Below, in pieces: positions 34,640 to 43,155 of a stretch of 64,000 bases of DNA. The translations under genes were made by a program, and so were the position numbers. The stretch is taken from the NCBI RefSeq assembly GCF_001969385.1, contig NZ_CP014796.1, positions 2,869,501 through 2,933,500 of the forward strand. Reading direction: 5' to 3'. The notes under the pieces were generated by a model. That model was given only the letters and a program-made list of their open reading frames with translations. It was not told the DNA's origin and did not search any database. Origin of the DNA: Salipiger profundus. Lineage in GTDB: Bacteria > Pseudomonadota > Alphaproteobacteria > Rhodobacterales > Rhodobacteraceae. Within the stretch, counting starts at the first letter, position 1. Each line of letters starts with the position of its first letter.

Positions 34640-36049
34640 ATGCGGATCCTCGCGCTCGACCAGGGCACCACCTCGACCCGGGGGCTCGTCGCGGACGAGA
34701 CCGGGGCGTGCGAGATCGTGCACGCGGTGCGCCACGCCCAGCATTTCCCGAAGGCCGACCGGGTCGAGCACGACCCGCACGAGCTGCTCGCGAACCTGCG
34801 CGCGGTGATTGCCGCCGCCGGACCGGTGGAGGCCATCGCGCTCTCGAACCAGGGCGAAAGCTGTCTCGCCTGGGACGCCGAGACCGGCGAACCGCTGTCG
34901 CCGGTGATCGTCTGGCAGGACCGGCGCACCGAGGCGCGTCTGGCCGCCATGGCGGATCACGAGGCCGAGGTGCGCCGCCGGGCGGGGTTGCCGCTCGATC
35001 CGTATTTCTCGGCGTCCAAGCTCGCCTGGCTGCTGGAGGAGTGCCCCGAGGTGGGCGCCGCGCACGAGGCCGGCCGCCTTCGGCTCGGCACGACGGATGC
35101 ATTCTTCCTCCAGTCCCTGACGGGCCGCTGCCTGACCGATGTCACCACGGCCTCGCGCACGTCGCTGATGTCGCTCGAGACCGGGCGCTGGGATCCGGAG
35201 CTTTGCGCGCTTTTCGGCGTGCCGATGGACTGCCTTCCCGAGATCCGGCCGACGGTGTCGGACTTCGGCAGCATCGGCGGGGTGCCGGTGACCGCCGCGG
35301 TGGTCGACCAGCAGGCGGCGCTCTACGGGCACGGCTGCCGGGCGCCCGGCGACGCCAAGATCACCTTCGGCACCGGCGCCTTTGCCCTTGCGATCAGCGG
35401 CGAGACCGTGCCCGACGCAGGCGACAGCGGGCTCCTGCCCACGGTTGCCTGGCAGGTCGGTGCGCGCACCACCTATGCGCTCGACGGCGGGGTTCATGCC
35501 GCCGGCGCCGCGGTGGAATGGGCGCTGCGGATCGGGCTGCTGGATGCGCCCGAGGCGCTTTCTGCCTTCGAGGCGGAGGCGGCCATCGACCGGGGTCTCG
35601 CCTTCGTTCCGGCACTGGCGGGGCTTGCCGCGCCGCATTGGGACGGCTCGGCCGCCGGGCTCTTCATCGGCATGACCGGAGCCACCACCCGCGCAGACAT
35701 GGCGCAGGCGCTGATCGAGGGCGTGGCGCTGCGCGCCGCCGAGGTCATTGCCCGGATGGGGCAGGGTCGACCGGTGGAGCGCGTCTCGATGGACGGAGGG
35801 CTCACGCGCTCGGCCTATCTCTGCCAGTTCCTCGCCGACGTGACCGGCGCGACCATCGTGCTGCCGGGAACCGAGGAGCTCACGGCCTTCGGCGCGGCAC
35901 AGCTTGCGGCGCTGGGGCTCGGCACGGACCTGCCGGCGCCCGCGGCGCGCGCCGAGATCATGCCCCGGGAGTGCGACCGCGCCGGGCGGCTGGCCCGCTT
36001 CGCGGAGGCGGTGTCGCGGGCGCGGGGGTGGCGCGAGCCGTTGGGGTAG
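34640..36049 (+). CDS. FGGY-family carbohydrate kinase (glycerol kinase-like)
   Basis: This 469-residue kinase begins LALDQGTTSTRGLV, the phosphate-binding motif of glycerol kinases, and also has EHDPHELL, VIVWQDRRTEA, the GLPLDPYFSASKLAWLL block and the ATP-site GTGAFA. These match glycerol kinase better than xylulokinase. A few landmark residues differ, so another polyol is possible. The gene follows the GlpB-like gene by 3 bases and ends in a strong terminator, closing the DeoR-controlled operon. It should phosphorylate the substrate oxidised by the flavoproteins. Confidence 0.85.
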   Translation: MRILALDQGTTSTRGLVADETGACEIVHAVRHAQHFPKADRVEHDPHELLANLRAVIAAAGPVEAIALSNQGESCLAWDAETGEPLSPVIVWQDRRTEARLAAMADHEAEVRRRAGLPLDPYFSASKLAWLLEECPEVGAAHEAGRLRLGTTDAFFLQSLTGRCLTDVTTASRTSLMSLETGRWDPELCALFGVPMDCLPEIRPTVSDFGSIGGVPVTAAVVDQQAALYGHGCRAPGDAKITFGTGAFALAISGETVPDAGDSGLLPTVAWQVGARTTYALDGGVHAAGAAVEWALRIGLLDAPEALSAFEAEAAIDRGLAFVPALAGLAAPHWDGSAAGLFIGMTGATTRADMAQALIEGVALRAAEVIARMGQGRPVERVSMDGGLTRSAYLCQFLADVTGATIVLPGTEELTAFGAAQLAALGLGTDLPAPAARAEIMPRECDRAGRLARFAEAVSRARGWREPLG

Positions 36050-36079
36050 AACCCCGACCACACGAGAGAATGCCCGAAC

Positions 36080-36112
36080 GGGGCGGTGCCGAACCGGTGC
36101 CGCCCCTTTTTT
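36080..36112 (+). terminator. Rho-independent terminator of the glycerol-type operon
   Basis: An 11-bp stem (GGGGCGGTGCC with GGTGCCGCCCC, two wobble pairs, loop GAACC) is followed directly by six T residues at 36107-36112. It ends the kinase transcript. Confidence 0.85.
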
Positions 36113-36145
36113 CGTGTGTGGCGTAGGCGGCGACGGCGCGTGGGC

Positions 36146-36164
36146 GGTGGGTTGAAAACCCACC
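36146..36164. repeat. Small palindromic repeat (AACCCACC type)
   Basis: GGTGGGTT and AACCCACC form an 8-bp hairpin with a GAA loop, followed by CTACG, between two convergent operons. The sequence (GTAGGGTGGGTTTTCAACCC on the other strand) resembles a palindromic unit found dispersed between genes in many bacteria. Only one copy is seen in this window. Confidence 0.5.
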
Positions 36165-36182
36165 CTACGACGGCCCGCACAC

Positions 36183-36215
36183 AAAAAAGCGCCGTCCCGG
36201 TGGGCGGGACGGCGC
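36183..36215 (-). terminator. Rho-independent terminator of TRAP operon A
   Basis: On the minus strand a 10-bp perfect stem (GCGCCGTCCC at 36189-36198 and GGGACGGCGC at 36206-36215) is followed by six T residues (A-run at 36183-36188 on the plus strand). It lies about 80 bases past the dctM stop. Confidence 0.85.
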
Positions 36216-36295
36216 AGTGACGCGACGGGGGAGAGACGCCGCGCCGGGGTGCATGGACCGCCCGGGAGTGCGGGCCATGCGGCGTCGGTGGTCGC

Positions 36296-37573
36296 CTAGC
36301 GCAGCAGCTCCAGCGGCAGGGTGACGATCTGCGGGAAGATCACCAGCAGTGCCAGCACCGCGATCTCGGCGAAGAGGAACGGCAGCACGCCAACCATGAT
36401 GCGGTCGAGCCGCACCTTGCCGACCCCCGCGACCACGTTGAGCACGTTGCCCACCGGCGGTGTCAGCATCCCCAGCGCGCCCGCGATGGTGAAGACCACA
36501 CCGAAGTAGACCAGGTCGATGCCCGCCGCCTTGCCGAGCGGGATCACGATGGGCATCAGGATCAGGCTCAGCGGCGTGAAGTCCAGCACCATGCCAAGCA
36601 GCAGCGTGAGCACGACGATCATGCCGACGAGCATCTGCGGGCTGTCCATGAACGGCTCGAGGAAGGCGATCACCTGCGTCGGCAGGTTGGCGATCGTGAT
36701 GAGCCATGCCGAGACCATCGAGGTGCCGATGAGGAACATCACCACCGCCGAGGTCTTGCCGGCCTCGACCAGCCCCTCGTAGAAGCTGCGAAGCGTCAGT
36801 TCCCCGTAGACGAAGGCGCCGACCAGCATCGCGTAGACGGCGGCGATCACCGCGGCCTCGGTGGGGGTGAATATGCCGATGCGCAGGCCGCCGATGACGA
36901 CGACGGGCAGCACCAGCGCCGGCAGCGCGACCCAGAGGGCCCGCAGGACCTCGGCGCGGCTCTTGCGTTCGAGCGTCTGGAAGCCGCCGCCGCGCGACAC
37001 GAAGCGCCAGGCCAGCACCAGCGACAGCGCCATGAGGGTGCCCGGGACGATGGCCGCCATGAACAGTCCCGAGATCGAGACGTTGGCGATGGCGCCGAAG
37101 ACCACCAGCGCGATCGACGGTGGGATCACCGGGGCAATGACGCCACCCGCGGCGAGCAGGCCACCCGAGGAGCCCTCGGGGTAGTTGCCGAGCTTCATCA
37201 TCGGGATCAGGATCGCGGCCAGCGCGGCGCTGTCGGCGATGGCCGAGCCCGAGAGCGAGGCCATGATCAGCGAGGCGCAGATGGCGACGTAGCCCAGGCC
37301 GCCGGAGACATGGCCGAAGGCGGCCATGGCGACCTCGATGATGCGGCGCGACAGGCCGCCCCTGTTCATCAGTTCGCCCGCGAGGATGAAGAACGGGATC
37401 GCCAGAAGGATGAAGTTGTCTGTCCCGAGGATCATGTTCTGCGCGATGATCTGAGCGTTGAAGTAATCGAGGTGCAGCATCAGCGCGATGCCGCAGGCGA
37501 TGAGCGCCCAGGCGATGGGCAGGCCCAGCACGATGCCGAGGATCAGGACGGTAAGGAAAACGACAAAAGTCAT
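36296..37573 (-). CDS. dctM: TRAP transporter large permease (DctM), system A
   Basis: This 425-residue inner-membrane protein has about twelve hydrophobic segments and the DctM hallmarks AIPFFILAGELMNRGG, ISGSG-like SLSGSAIADSAAL, and PPSIALVVFGA. It carries out sodium-driven uptake of organic acids together with the small permease and binding protein encoded upstream. The gene lies 7 bases after dctQ and ends in a terminator. Confidence 0.95.
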   Translation of the reverse strand: MTFVVFLTVLILGIVLGLPIAWALIACGIALMLHLDYFNAQIIAQNMILGTDNFILLAIPFFILAGELMNRGGLSRRIIEVAMAAFGHVSGGLGYVAICASLIMASLSGSAIADSAALAAILIPMMKLGNYPEGSSGGLLAAGGVIAPVIPPSIALVVFGAIANVSISGLFMAAIVPGTLMALSLVLAWRFVSRGGGFQTLERKSRAEVLRALWVALPALVLPVVVIGGLRIGIFTPTEAAVIAAVYAMLVGAFVYGELTLRSFYEGLVEAGKTSAVVMFLIGTSMVSAWLITIANLPTQVIAFLEPFMDSPQMLVGMIVVLTLLLGMVLDFTPLSLILMPIVIPLGKAAGIDLVYFGVVFTIAGALGMLTPPVGNVLNVVAGVGKVRLDRIMVGVLPFLFAEIAVLALLVIFPQIVTLPLELLR

Positions 37574-37580
37574 GCGCGGC

Positions 37581-38090
37581 TCATTCGGCGATGTCGGCCG
37601 AGGCGGCCTGGAAGAAACGGTCGGCGGGCATCCGGCCCGCGAGGATCAGCACCATGCGCGCGGCCACGACCAGCGCGAGCGCGGCGCCCGCAAGCGTGGC
37701 GGCGACGTAGATGGTGGCCATCGGCAGGCCCGAGATCGGGTAGGACGACGAGAAGTTCAGCGTGGCCTGCATCCACGCACCCTTGGCGAGCAGCCAGTTG
37801 CCGTAGAGCATCACCGCGCCGGTCACGGCGACGACCACCTTCTTCGCGGTCTCGGGCAGCCGGTCGACGACCAGCGTCATGGCAATGTGGCGCTGCTGGA
37901 TCAGGGCCAGCACGGCACCGCTCAGGATCAGGATGCTGAGCACGATGCGCGACACCTCCTCCGTCACGACAATGCCGGAATTCATGAAGAAGCGGAGCAT
38001 CACATTGGTGAAGACCATCGCCACGAGCGCGAAGAGCAGCAGTGCCACCATCGCTTCGAGCAGCTTTTCGGCCATGCGGAGAACGGGCAT
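37581..38090 (-). CDS. dctQ: TRAP transporter small permease (DctQ), system A
   Basis: This 169-residue protein has four predicted helices and the DctQ arrangement (an early VTEEVSRIVLSILILSGAVL and a QQRHIAMTLVVDRL loop). The start is ATG at 38090, with GAAGGT upstream; a second ATG five codons in is possible. It sits between dctP and dctM in the usual order. Confidence 0.9.
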   Translation of the reverse strand: MPVLRMAEKLLEAMVALLLFALVAMVFTNVMLRFFMNSGIVVTEEVSRIVLSILILSGAVLALIQQRHIAMTLVVDRLPETAKKVVVAVTGAVMLYGNWLLAKGAWMQATLNFSSSYPISGLPMATIYVAATLAGAALALVVAARMVLILAGRMPADRFFQAASADIAE

Positions 38091-38158
38091 TCGGGATACC
38101 TTCGGTAGAAACAGGATGGGGACCGGCGCAGGGAGCGGGCACCGGTCCCCGGGGTCGA

Positions 38159-39160
38159 TCAGTCCTCGGCGAGCGCGGCCTGCATCTCGTCATAGAGCGG
38201 ACGGATCGAGTCGGTGACGAGTTCCTCGGTGACCGGTGCCACCGCGTCGCGGATCTCGGCACGGGCCTCGGGGGTGAACTCGGAGATGGTCATGCCGCCT
38301 TCTTCGCTGGCAAGGAACTCCTTCGCCTCGGCAACGGCCGCGCGCATGATCTTGCGGTTCTCGACGGCGGTCTTGTCGGCGGCTTCCTGCAGCATGGCCT
38401 TGTCCTCGTCGGAGAGGCTGTTCCAGAACGGCTGCGAGATCAGCATGACCAGCGCCGAGTAGGCGTGCTTCGACGTGGTCAGGTAGTCCTGCACCTCGTA
38501 GAAGTTCACGTCGCGTACGGTCAGCAGCGGGTTGTCCTGGCCGTCGACCGTGCCGGTTTCCAGCGCGGTGTAGACCTCGGGGAACGGCATCGGCACGGGG
38601 TTGGTGCCGAGTGCCTCGAAGGTGTTGATGAACACCGGTGCGCCGATGACGCGGAAGCTCAGGCCCTCGAAATCGGCCAGCGTCTCGATCGGGTGCTCCG
38701 AGTTCGACAGGTCGCGGAAGCCGTTGTCGATGAACGTCAGGCCCTTCATGCCCGAACCGTCGAGACCGGCGAGCATCTCCTTGCCGACCTCGCCGAGCAG
38801 CACCTTGTCGGTGGCGGCGTCATCCTCGAAGGCGAAGGGCAGGTCGATGAGCTGGAAGCGCTCGTTGTACTTGATGAGGTTGGTCGAGGAGGTGATCAGC
38901 ATCTCCTGCAGGCCACCCTGAAGCGCGCCGATCTGCTGGGCCTCGTTACCGAGCTGGCCGGAGGGGAAGTTGGTGACGGTGTAGTCGCCGCCCGAGAGTT
39001 CCTCGACCTGCTGCGCGAAATACTGGACGCCTTCGTCGAAGGGCGTGCCGGGGGCCCCGAAGTGACCGATCTTGATGTCGCGCGCCATGGCGGGGGCGCC
39101 GAGCACGGCGCCGAAGCAGGCTGCGACGGCAAAGCTCTTGAGGGGGTGCGAAAGGGTCAT
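38159..39160 (-). CDS. dctP: TRAP transporter solute-binding protein (DctP), system A
   Basis: This 333-residue periplasmic protein has a signal peptide (about 1-26, ending APAMA before RDIKIG). The family core includes FEGLSFRVIGAPVFINTFEALG, with the conserved Arg that pairs with a substrate carboxylate, and the late VDGQDNPLLTV block. The substrate is probably a carboxylate. AGGAGACAGGACAAC precedes the ATG. The gene is divergent from the gamma-glutamyltransferase across an AT-rich region with inverted repeats. Confidence 0.93.
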   Translation of the reverse strand: MTLSHPLKSFAVAACFGAVLGAPAMARDIKIGHFGAPGTPFDEGVQYFAQQVEELSGGDYTVTNFPSGQLGNEAQQIGALQGGLQEMLITSSTNLIKYNERFQLIDLPFAFEDDAATDKVLLGEVGKEMLAGLDGSGMKGLTFIDNGFRDLSNSEHPIETLADFEGLSFRVIGAPVFINTFEALGTNPVPMPFPEVYTALETGTVDGQDNPLLTVRDVNFYEVQDYLTTSKHAYSALVMLISQPFWNSLSDEDKAMLQEAADKTAVENRKIMRAAVAEAKEFLASEEGGMTISEFTPEARAEIRDAVAPVTEELVTDSIRPLYDEMQAALAED

Positions 39161-39241
39161 GTTGTCCTGTCTCCTGTTGCGGTCCGGTCGTGCGAGAGGG
39201 GATGATTCCCGTCCCTGGTTGTTCGTTCTGCGAAAACATTA

Positions 39242-39254
39242 ATGACCGAGTCAT
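39242..39254. promoter_or_regulatory. Inverted repeat upstream of dctP (system A)
   Basis: ATGAC-CGA-GTCAT is a 5-bp inverted repeat about 80 bases upstream of the dctP start. A related stretch (GACCGTTCAGTCAT, 39266-39279) follows it, so on the minus strand ATGACT...GGTC occurs twice. This layout suits a dimeric repressor such as a GntR-type protein. Which protein binds is unknown. Confidence 0.4.
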
Positions 39255-39331
39255 CGTAAAAATGCGACCGTTCAGTCATAAAATTTTGGATTTTTCATGT
39301 TGGCGGCGTCTGGATCCGGGCTAATTGCCCG

Positions 39332-39356
39332 TTTTCGCCTAAAATTTGAGCGAAAA
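39332..39356. promoter_or_regulatory. Long inverted repeat in the dctP/ggt region
   Basis: TTTTCGC and GCGAAAA flank an 11-base spacer (CTAAAATTTGA), a perfect 7-bp dyad. The spacing resembles T-N11-A sites of LysR-type regulators. The nearest LysR gene in the window is at 43156-44067, some 4 kb away, so the link is only a suggestion. Confidence 0.4.
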
Positions 39357-39635
39357 TTCTTGCAGCCTGCTCTATTCTCGTGCCCCCGGTGTCGTTTTAC
39401 GCCGAGGCGTACGTCGGATGTTGCCCGGATATGTCAGGCGGATAGGGCAATATCTCCTGTCTGAGGCTGCTCCAAGTCATTTCGACGCAGATTTTGCGTG
39501 ACCTTTGAAATTTGCGCCTCTACTTTGCCCGAAACCACATCCCAGGGTCTTCCGCCCCGCCAAGGCGCCGCGCGTTGCGTGTTCGGCGCCAGAGTCCCGG
39601 GCCGGGGCCATGCTTCCGCCACCAGAGAGGTTCCG

Positions 39636-41300
39636 ATGACGTCCGAAACGCCGCTGCCGTTCACCTGCCGCAAATCGCCCGCGCGGGGCTCGAAGGGGGT
39701 GGTGGTGACCAACCACCCGCTCGGTTCCGCCGCGGGCCACGAGATGCTCGCTTTCGGCGGCAATGCCGTCGATGCGGCGGTGGCCGCGCTGCTGACCCTG
39801 ACCGTGGTGGAGCCGATGATGGTCGGCATCGCGGGCGGCGGTGTCTCGCACCTTCGGCTGCCGGACGGCACGCACACCGTATATGACTGTCTCTCGCAGG
39901 CAGGGGCCGCCGCGACACCGGACATGTTCACGCCCGTCTCGGACCGGCTTCCGGACTACATGGAAACTGCGGGCCGCCGGAACCTCGTCGGGCCGTCGGC
40001 GGTGGCGGTGCCGGGCAACCTGCGAGGGTGGTGCAAGATGCACGCGGCCCACGGCGCGCTGCCCTTCGCCGACGTCATCGCACCCGCCATCCGGCTCGCG
40101 GCGGGCGGCTTCCCGGTGACGGAATACCTGTCGTCCAACATCGAGCGTCACGCCGAGGACATGGCGATGGACCCGGTGATCTCGTCGATCTTCCTGCCGG
40201 ACGGCAGCCCGGCGAAGCCGGGTCACCGGCTGGTGCAGGCGGATTACGCCGAGAGCCTGAAGCTCATCGCCCGCGAAGGTGCCGAGGCGCTGCACGGCGG
40301 TGCGCTTGGGCAGGCGCTGGTCGAACGGCTCGCGACCGGTGGCGAGGACGCGGGCGCGGTGTCGATGGAAGATCTCACCTCCTATACCGCGCGCGAGCGC
40401 GAGGCGATCTTCGGCAGCTACCGGGGCCACGACATCGTCGGCCCGCCGCCGCCGGCCTCCTCGGGGGTGCATGTCGCGCAGATGCTCAACATCCTCGAAG
40501 GCTACGATCTTGCCGGCATGGGCTTCGACAATCCCGAGAAGCTGCACCTGCTGGCCGAGGTCATCCGCGTGGGCTTCGAAGACCGGCGCGCGGCGTCGGG
40601 CGATCCGGATTTCGTCGACATCCCCGTCGAGAAGCTGATCTCGAAGGGCTACGCCGAAGACTGCCGCGCGCGCCTGCGTGATGTCGGCGGCGCGACCCCG
40701 GTGCCGCCGGGCTACGAGAGCAACAACACCACGCATATCACCGTGGCCGACGAGGACGGGCGCATCGTCTCGGCGACGCATACGATCAACGGGCTGTTCG
40801 GGGCGCGTTTCATGGTGCCCGGCACCGGGATCATCCCCAACAACTACATGTACAACTTCGATCCGCATCCGGGGAAGGCGCTGTCGATCATGCCGGGCAA
40901 GCGGGTGCCGACCTCGATGGCGCCGATGATCGTGCTCAAGGACGGCCGCCCGCGCTTCGCGCTGGGGCTTCCCGGCGCGGTCCGGATCTTCCCCTCGGCC
41001 ATGCAGTCGATCGTCAACATGATCGACCACGGCATGAGCCCGCAGCAGGCGGTGGAAGCTCCGCGGATCTGGACCGAGGGTGCGCATGTCGAGCTCGAGC
41101 CCGATTACGCGCACCACAAGGCTGCGCTCGAGGCCAAGGGCCACGAGGTGAAACTGGTGCCGCACATCGGTGGCGGGATGAACCTCATCGCCTTCGAAGA
41201 GGGCGGGGCGATGACCGGCGCGGCCTGCTGGCGGGCCGACGGCACGGTGTCGGCGATGGGCGGCGGACTTGCAGCCTCCGGCATCTCGTTCCACATCTGA
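39636..41300 (+). CDS. ggt: Gamma-glutamyltransferase family protein
   Basis: This 554-residue N-terminal-nucleophile hydrolase should cleave itself before the catalytic Thr in ESNNTTHITVADEDG, giving large and small subunits. Other family marks are NAVDAAVAALLTLTVVEPMM, GIAGGG and the Gly-rich end AMGGGLAASG. There is no signal peptide, unlike E. coli Ggt, so it is probably cytosolic, like the YwrD-type members. The ATG at 39636 follows AGAGAGG. It would release glutamate from gamma-glutamyl amides, or act on related N-acyl compounds. It is followed by an SDR gene 46 bases on, and is divergent from TRAP system A. Confidence 0.88.
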   Translation: MTSETPLPFTCRKSPARGSKGVVVTNHPLGSAAGHEMLAFGGNAVDAAVAALLTLTVVEPMMVGIAGGGVSHLRLPDGTHTVYDCLSQAGAAATPDMFTPVSDRLPDYMETAGRRNLVGPSAVAVPGNLRGWCKMHAAHGALPFADVIAPAIRLAAGGFPVTEYLSSNIERHAEDMAMDPVISSIFLPDGSPAKPGHRLVQADYAESLKLIAREGAEALHGGALGQALVERLATGGEDAGAVSMEDLTSYTAREREAIFGSYRGHDIVGPPPPASSGVHVAQMLNILEGYDLAGMGFDNPEKLHLLAEVIRVGFEDRRAASGDPDFVDIPVEKLISKGYAEDCRARLRDVGGATPVPPGYESNNTTHITVADEDGRIVSATHTINGLFGARFMVPGTGIIPNNYMYNFDPHPGKALSIMPGKRVPTSMAPMIVLKDGRPRFALGLPGAVRIFPSAMQSIVNMIDHGMSPQQAVEAPRIWTEGAHVELEPDYAHHKAALEAKGHEVKLVPHIGGGMNLIAFEEGGAMTGAACWRADGTVSAMGGGLAASGISFHI

Positions 41301-41346
41301 TACGGGTGAACCCGGGGCCCTCCGGGGTCACGAAACGGAGACCGAC

Positions 41347-42078
41347 ATGACTCAGAAGACATTGCTCCTGACCGGGGCGAGCCGCGGGATCGGCCATGCG
41401 ACGGTCAAGGTGTTCCAGGCCGCGGGCTGGCGCGTGCTGACGGTGTCCCGCACCGCCTTCGATGCGCGCTGCCCCTGGCACGCCGGTTCGACCGACCATT
41501 TCCAGGGTGACCTGTCGGACGCCTCGGCCCGGCAGGACCTGGTCGAGCGCGTGCGCGAAACGCTGGGCGAGAGCGGTCTGCATGCCATCGTCAACAACGC
41601 CGGCATCTCGCCCAAGGGCGAAGACGGCGCACGGCTCGGGGTCGCCCAGAGTTCGGACGAGGTCTGGAGCCAGGTGCTTGGCGTCAACCTCGTGGGGCCG
41701 GCGGCGCTGATGCGCGACCTGCTGCCCGAGCTCGAGGCCGGCAAGGGCGCGGTGGTCAACGTGGGCTCGATCGTCGGCAAGCGGGTGCACCCGTTCGCCG
41801 GCACGGCCTATGCCTGCTCGAAGGCGGCGCTCGAGGCGCTCACCCGCGAGGCGGCGGCCGAACTGGGGCCGCGCGGTGTGCGCGTGAACATGGTGACGCC
41901 GGGCGAGATCGAAACCGAGATCCTGTCGCCGGGCACCGAGGAAATGCTCTCGCTGATCCCGCTGCGCCGGCTCGGCAAACCCGACGAGGTGGCCCGCGTC
42001 GTGCTGTTCCTCTGTTCGGAACAGGCGTCCTACGTGAACGGCGCCTCGATCGACGTGAACGGCGGGCAGCATGCCTGA
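41347..42078 (+). CDS. Short-chain dehydrogenase/reductase
   Basis: This 243-residue classical SDR has cofactor motif TGASRGIG, NNAG, catalytic Ser in NVGSIVG, the Tyr-Lys pair in YACSK, and the C-terminal YVNGASIDVNGG typical of FabG-like enzymes. CGGAGA precedes the ATG. It shares a strand and probably a transcript with the gamma-glutamyltransferase and ends in a terminator. It oxidises or reduces an alcohol/ketone that cannot be named. Confidence 0.9.
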   Translation: MTQKTLLLTGASRGIGHATVKVFQAAGWRVLTVSRTAFDARCPWHAGSTDHFQGDLSDASARQDLVERVRETLGESGLHAIVNNAGISPKGEDGARLGVAQSSDEVWSQVLGVNLVGPAALMRDLLPELEAGKGAVVNVGSIVGKRVHPFAGTAYACSKAALEALTREAAAELGPRGVRVNMVTPGEIETEILSPGTEEMLSLIPLRRLGKPDEVARVVLFLCSEQASYVNGASIDVNGGQHA

Positions 42079-42116
42079 CCCGGCCTCGCGCCGGCGTCTT
42101 CGACCCTATCGACACG

Positions 42117-42146
42117 AAAAAGCGCCGGGCTCCGGCCCGGCGCTTT
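42117..42146. terminator. Bidirectional terminator between SDR and ghrA-like genes
   Basis: A perfect 9-bp stem (GCGCCGGGC at 42122-42130, GCCCGGCGC at 42135-42143, loop TCCG) has AAAAA on the left and TTT on the right, so it can end both convergent transcripts. Confidence 0.85.
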
Positions 42147-42184
42147 CGGTTCTCGGCACTGCGGCAGAAACAGCCGCAGCGGGG

Positions 42185-43117
42185 TCAGTAGCCGCGCTTG
42201 GCGTCGGCCACGTCAGCGCAGGTGCCGGTTTCCTCGAAAGTCTTGAGGTTCGCGGCGATGATCCGGCCGCCGGTCTGCGCGTCGATCTGCGACGCGACGT
42301 GCGGCGTCACGGTGATCGCCGGGTGGGTCCAGAACGGGTTGTCCGCCGGCAGCGGCTCCTGGTGGAAGACGTCGAGCGTCGCCTGCTTGATCTGGCCGCT
42401 TTCGAGCGCCGCGAGAAGGTCCTCGTCGACGAGATGCGGGCCGCGCGCGCAGTTGACGAGGCAGGCGCCCGGGGCGAGCTTGGCGAAGAGGTCCGCGTTC
42501 AGGATGCCGCGTGTCTGGTCGGTGAGCGGCAGCAGGTTCACGAGGATCTCGCAACCGTCGAGGAAGGCGTCCATCGTGTCGGCGCCTGCGAAGGTCTCGA
42601 CACCCTCGATCTGCTTTTCCGATTTCGACCAGCCACGGGTGTGGAAGCCGAGCGCCGAAAGCGTCTGCGCGGCGGCCGCGCCGAGGTTGCCGAGACCCAT
42701 CACACCGATGGTGCGGTTGGGGGCGACGGGCACCACGATGGCGTGCCAGTCGACCTCGGCCTGCGCCTGGAGCTGGCGCGGCATGTCGCGGTGATGGCGC
42801 AGCACGTGCAGCGCCACGTACTCGCGCATCCGCTGGGTCAGGTCGTCGCCGACGGTGCGGATGATCGGCACGTCGCCGGGCAGCTCTTCGTCGGCGAGAA
42901 CGTGGTCGATGCCCGCGCCGATGGAGACCACGGCCTTGAGATTGGGGAACTTGGCGATGTCACCGGTGCGCGGACGCCAGACGACGGCGTAGTGCACGTC
43001 GGACGGGTCGGTCACGGCGTCGAGCGCCTTGACCGTCCAGCCCGGCAGGAGATCGGCCAGCATGTCCACCCACCACTGGGTCTTGTCTTCGAGGGGGAGA
43101 TAGACGGCGACGGTCAT
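42185..43117 (-). CDS. 2-hydroxyacid dehydrogenase (GhrA-like glyoxylate/hydroxypyruvate reductase)
   Basis: This 310-residue D-isomer-specific dehydrogenase has cofactor loop GLGNLG, catalytic Arg in NCARGPHLV, Glu in HQEPLP and His in TPHVAS. The overall layout resembles GhrA, which reduces glyoxylate and hydroxypyruvate with NADPH. CAAAGGAGC precedes the ATG. It diverges from the LysR gene across only 38 bases, so that regulator probably controls it. Confidence 0.88.
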   Translation of the reverse strand: MTVAVYLPLEDKTQWWVDMLADLLPGWTVKALDAVTDPSDVHYAVVWRPRTGDIAKFPNLKAVVSIGAGIDHVLADEELPGDVPIIRTVGDDLTQRMREYVALHVLRHHRDMPRQLQAQAEVDWHAIVVPVAPNRTIGVMGLGNLGAAAAQTLSALGFHTRGWSKSEKQIEGVETFAGADTMDAFLDGCEILVNLLPLTDQTRGILNADLFAKLAPGACLVNCARGPHLVDEDLLAALESGQIKQATLDVFHQEPLPADNPFWTHPAITVTPHVASQIDAQTGGRIIAANLKTFEETGTCADVADAKRGY

Positions 43118-43155
43118 TTTCGCTCCTTTGAGTCTTCTGTCATTGGGGATTTCTT

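Larger units (their letters stand above)
39161..39635. other. AT-rich divergent control region
   Basis: About 475 bases between dctP (minus) and the gamma-glutamyltransferase gene (plus), markedly richer in A and T than its surroundings (about 39230-39370). It holds two inverted repeats, listed separately. No gene is credible here; an open frame that extends the transferase upstream to 39498 has no ribosome site. Confidence 0.6.

Noticed and set aside
36137..36166. CRISPR-like or insertion-sequence end
   Set aside because: It is a single small hairpin with no array, no target duplication and no transposase nearby.
33026..36184. A 1052-codon minus-strand open frame opposite the glycerol-type operon
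   Set aside because: The opposite strand encodes three recognisable proteins with intact motifs; this frame has none and low-complexity composition.
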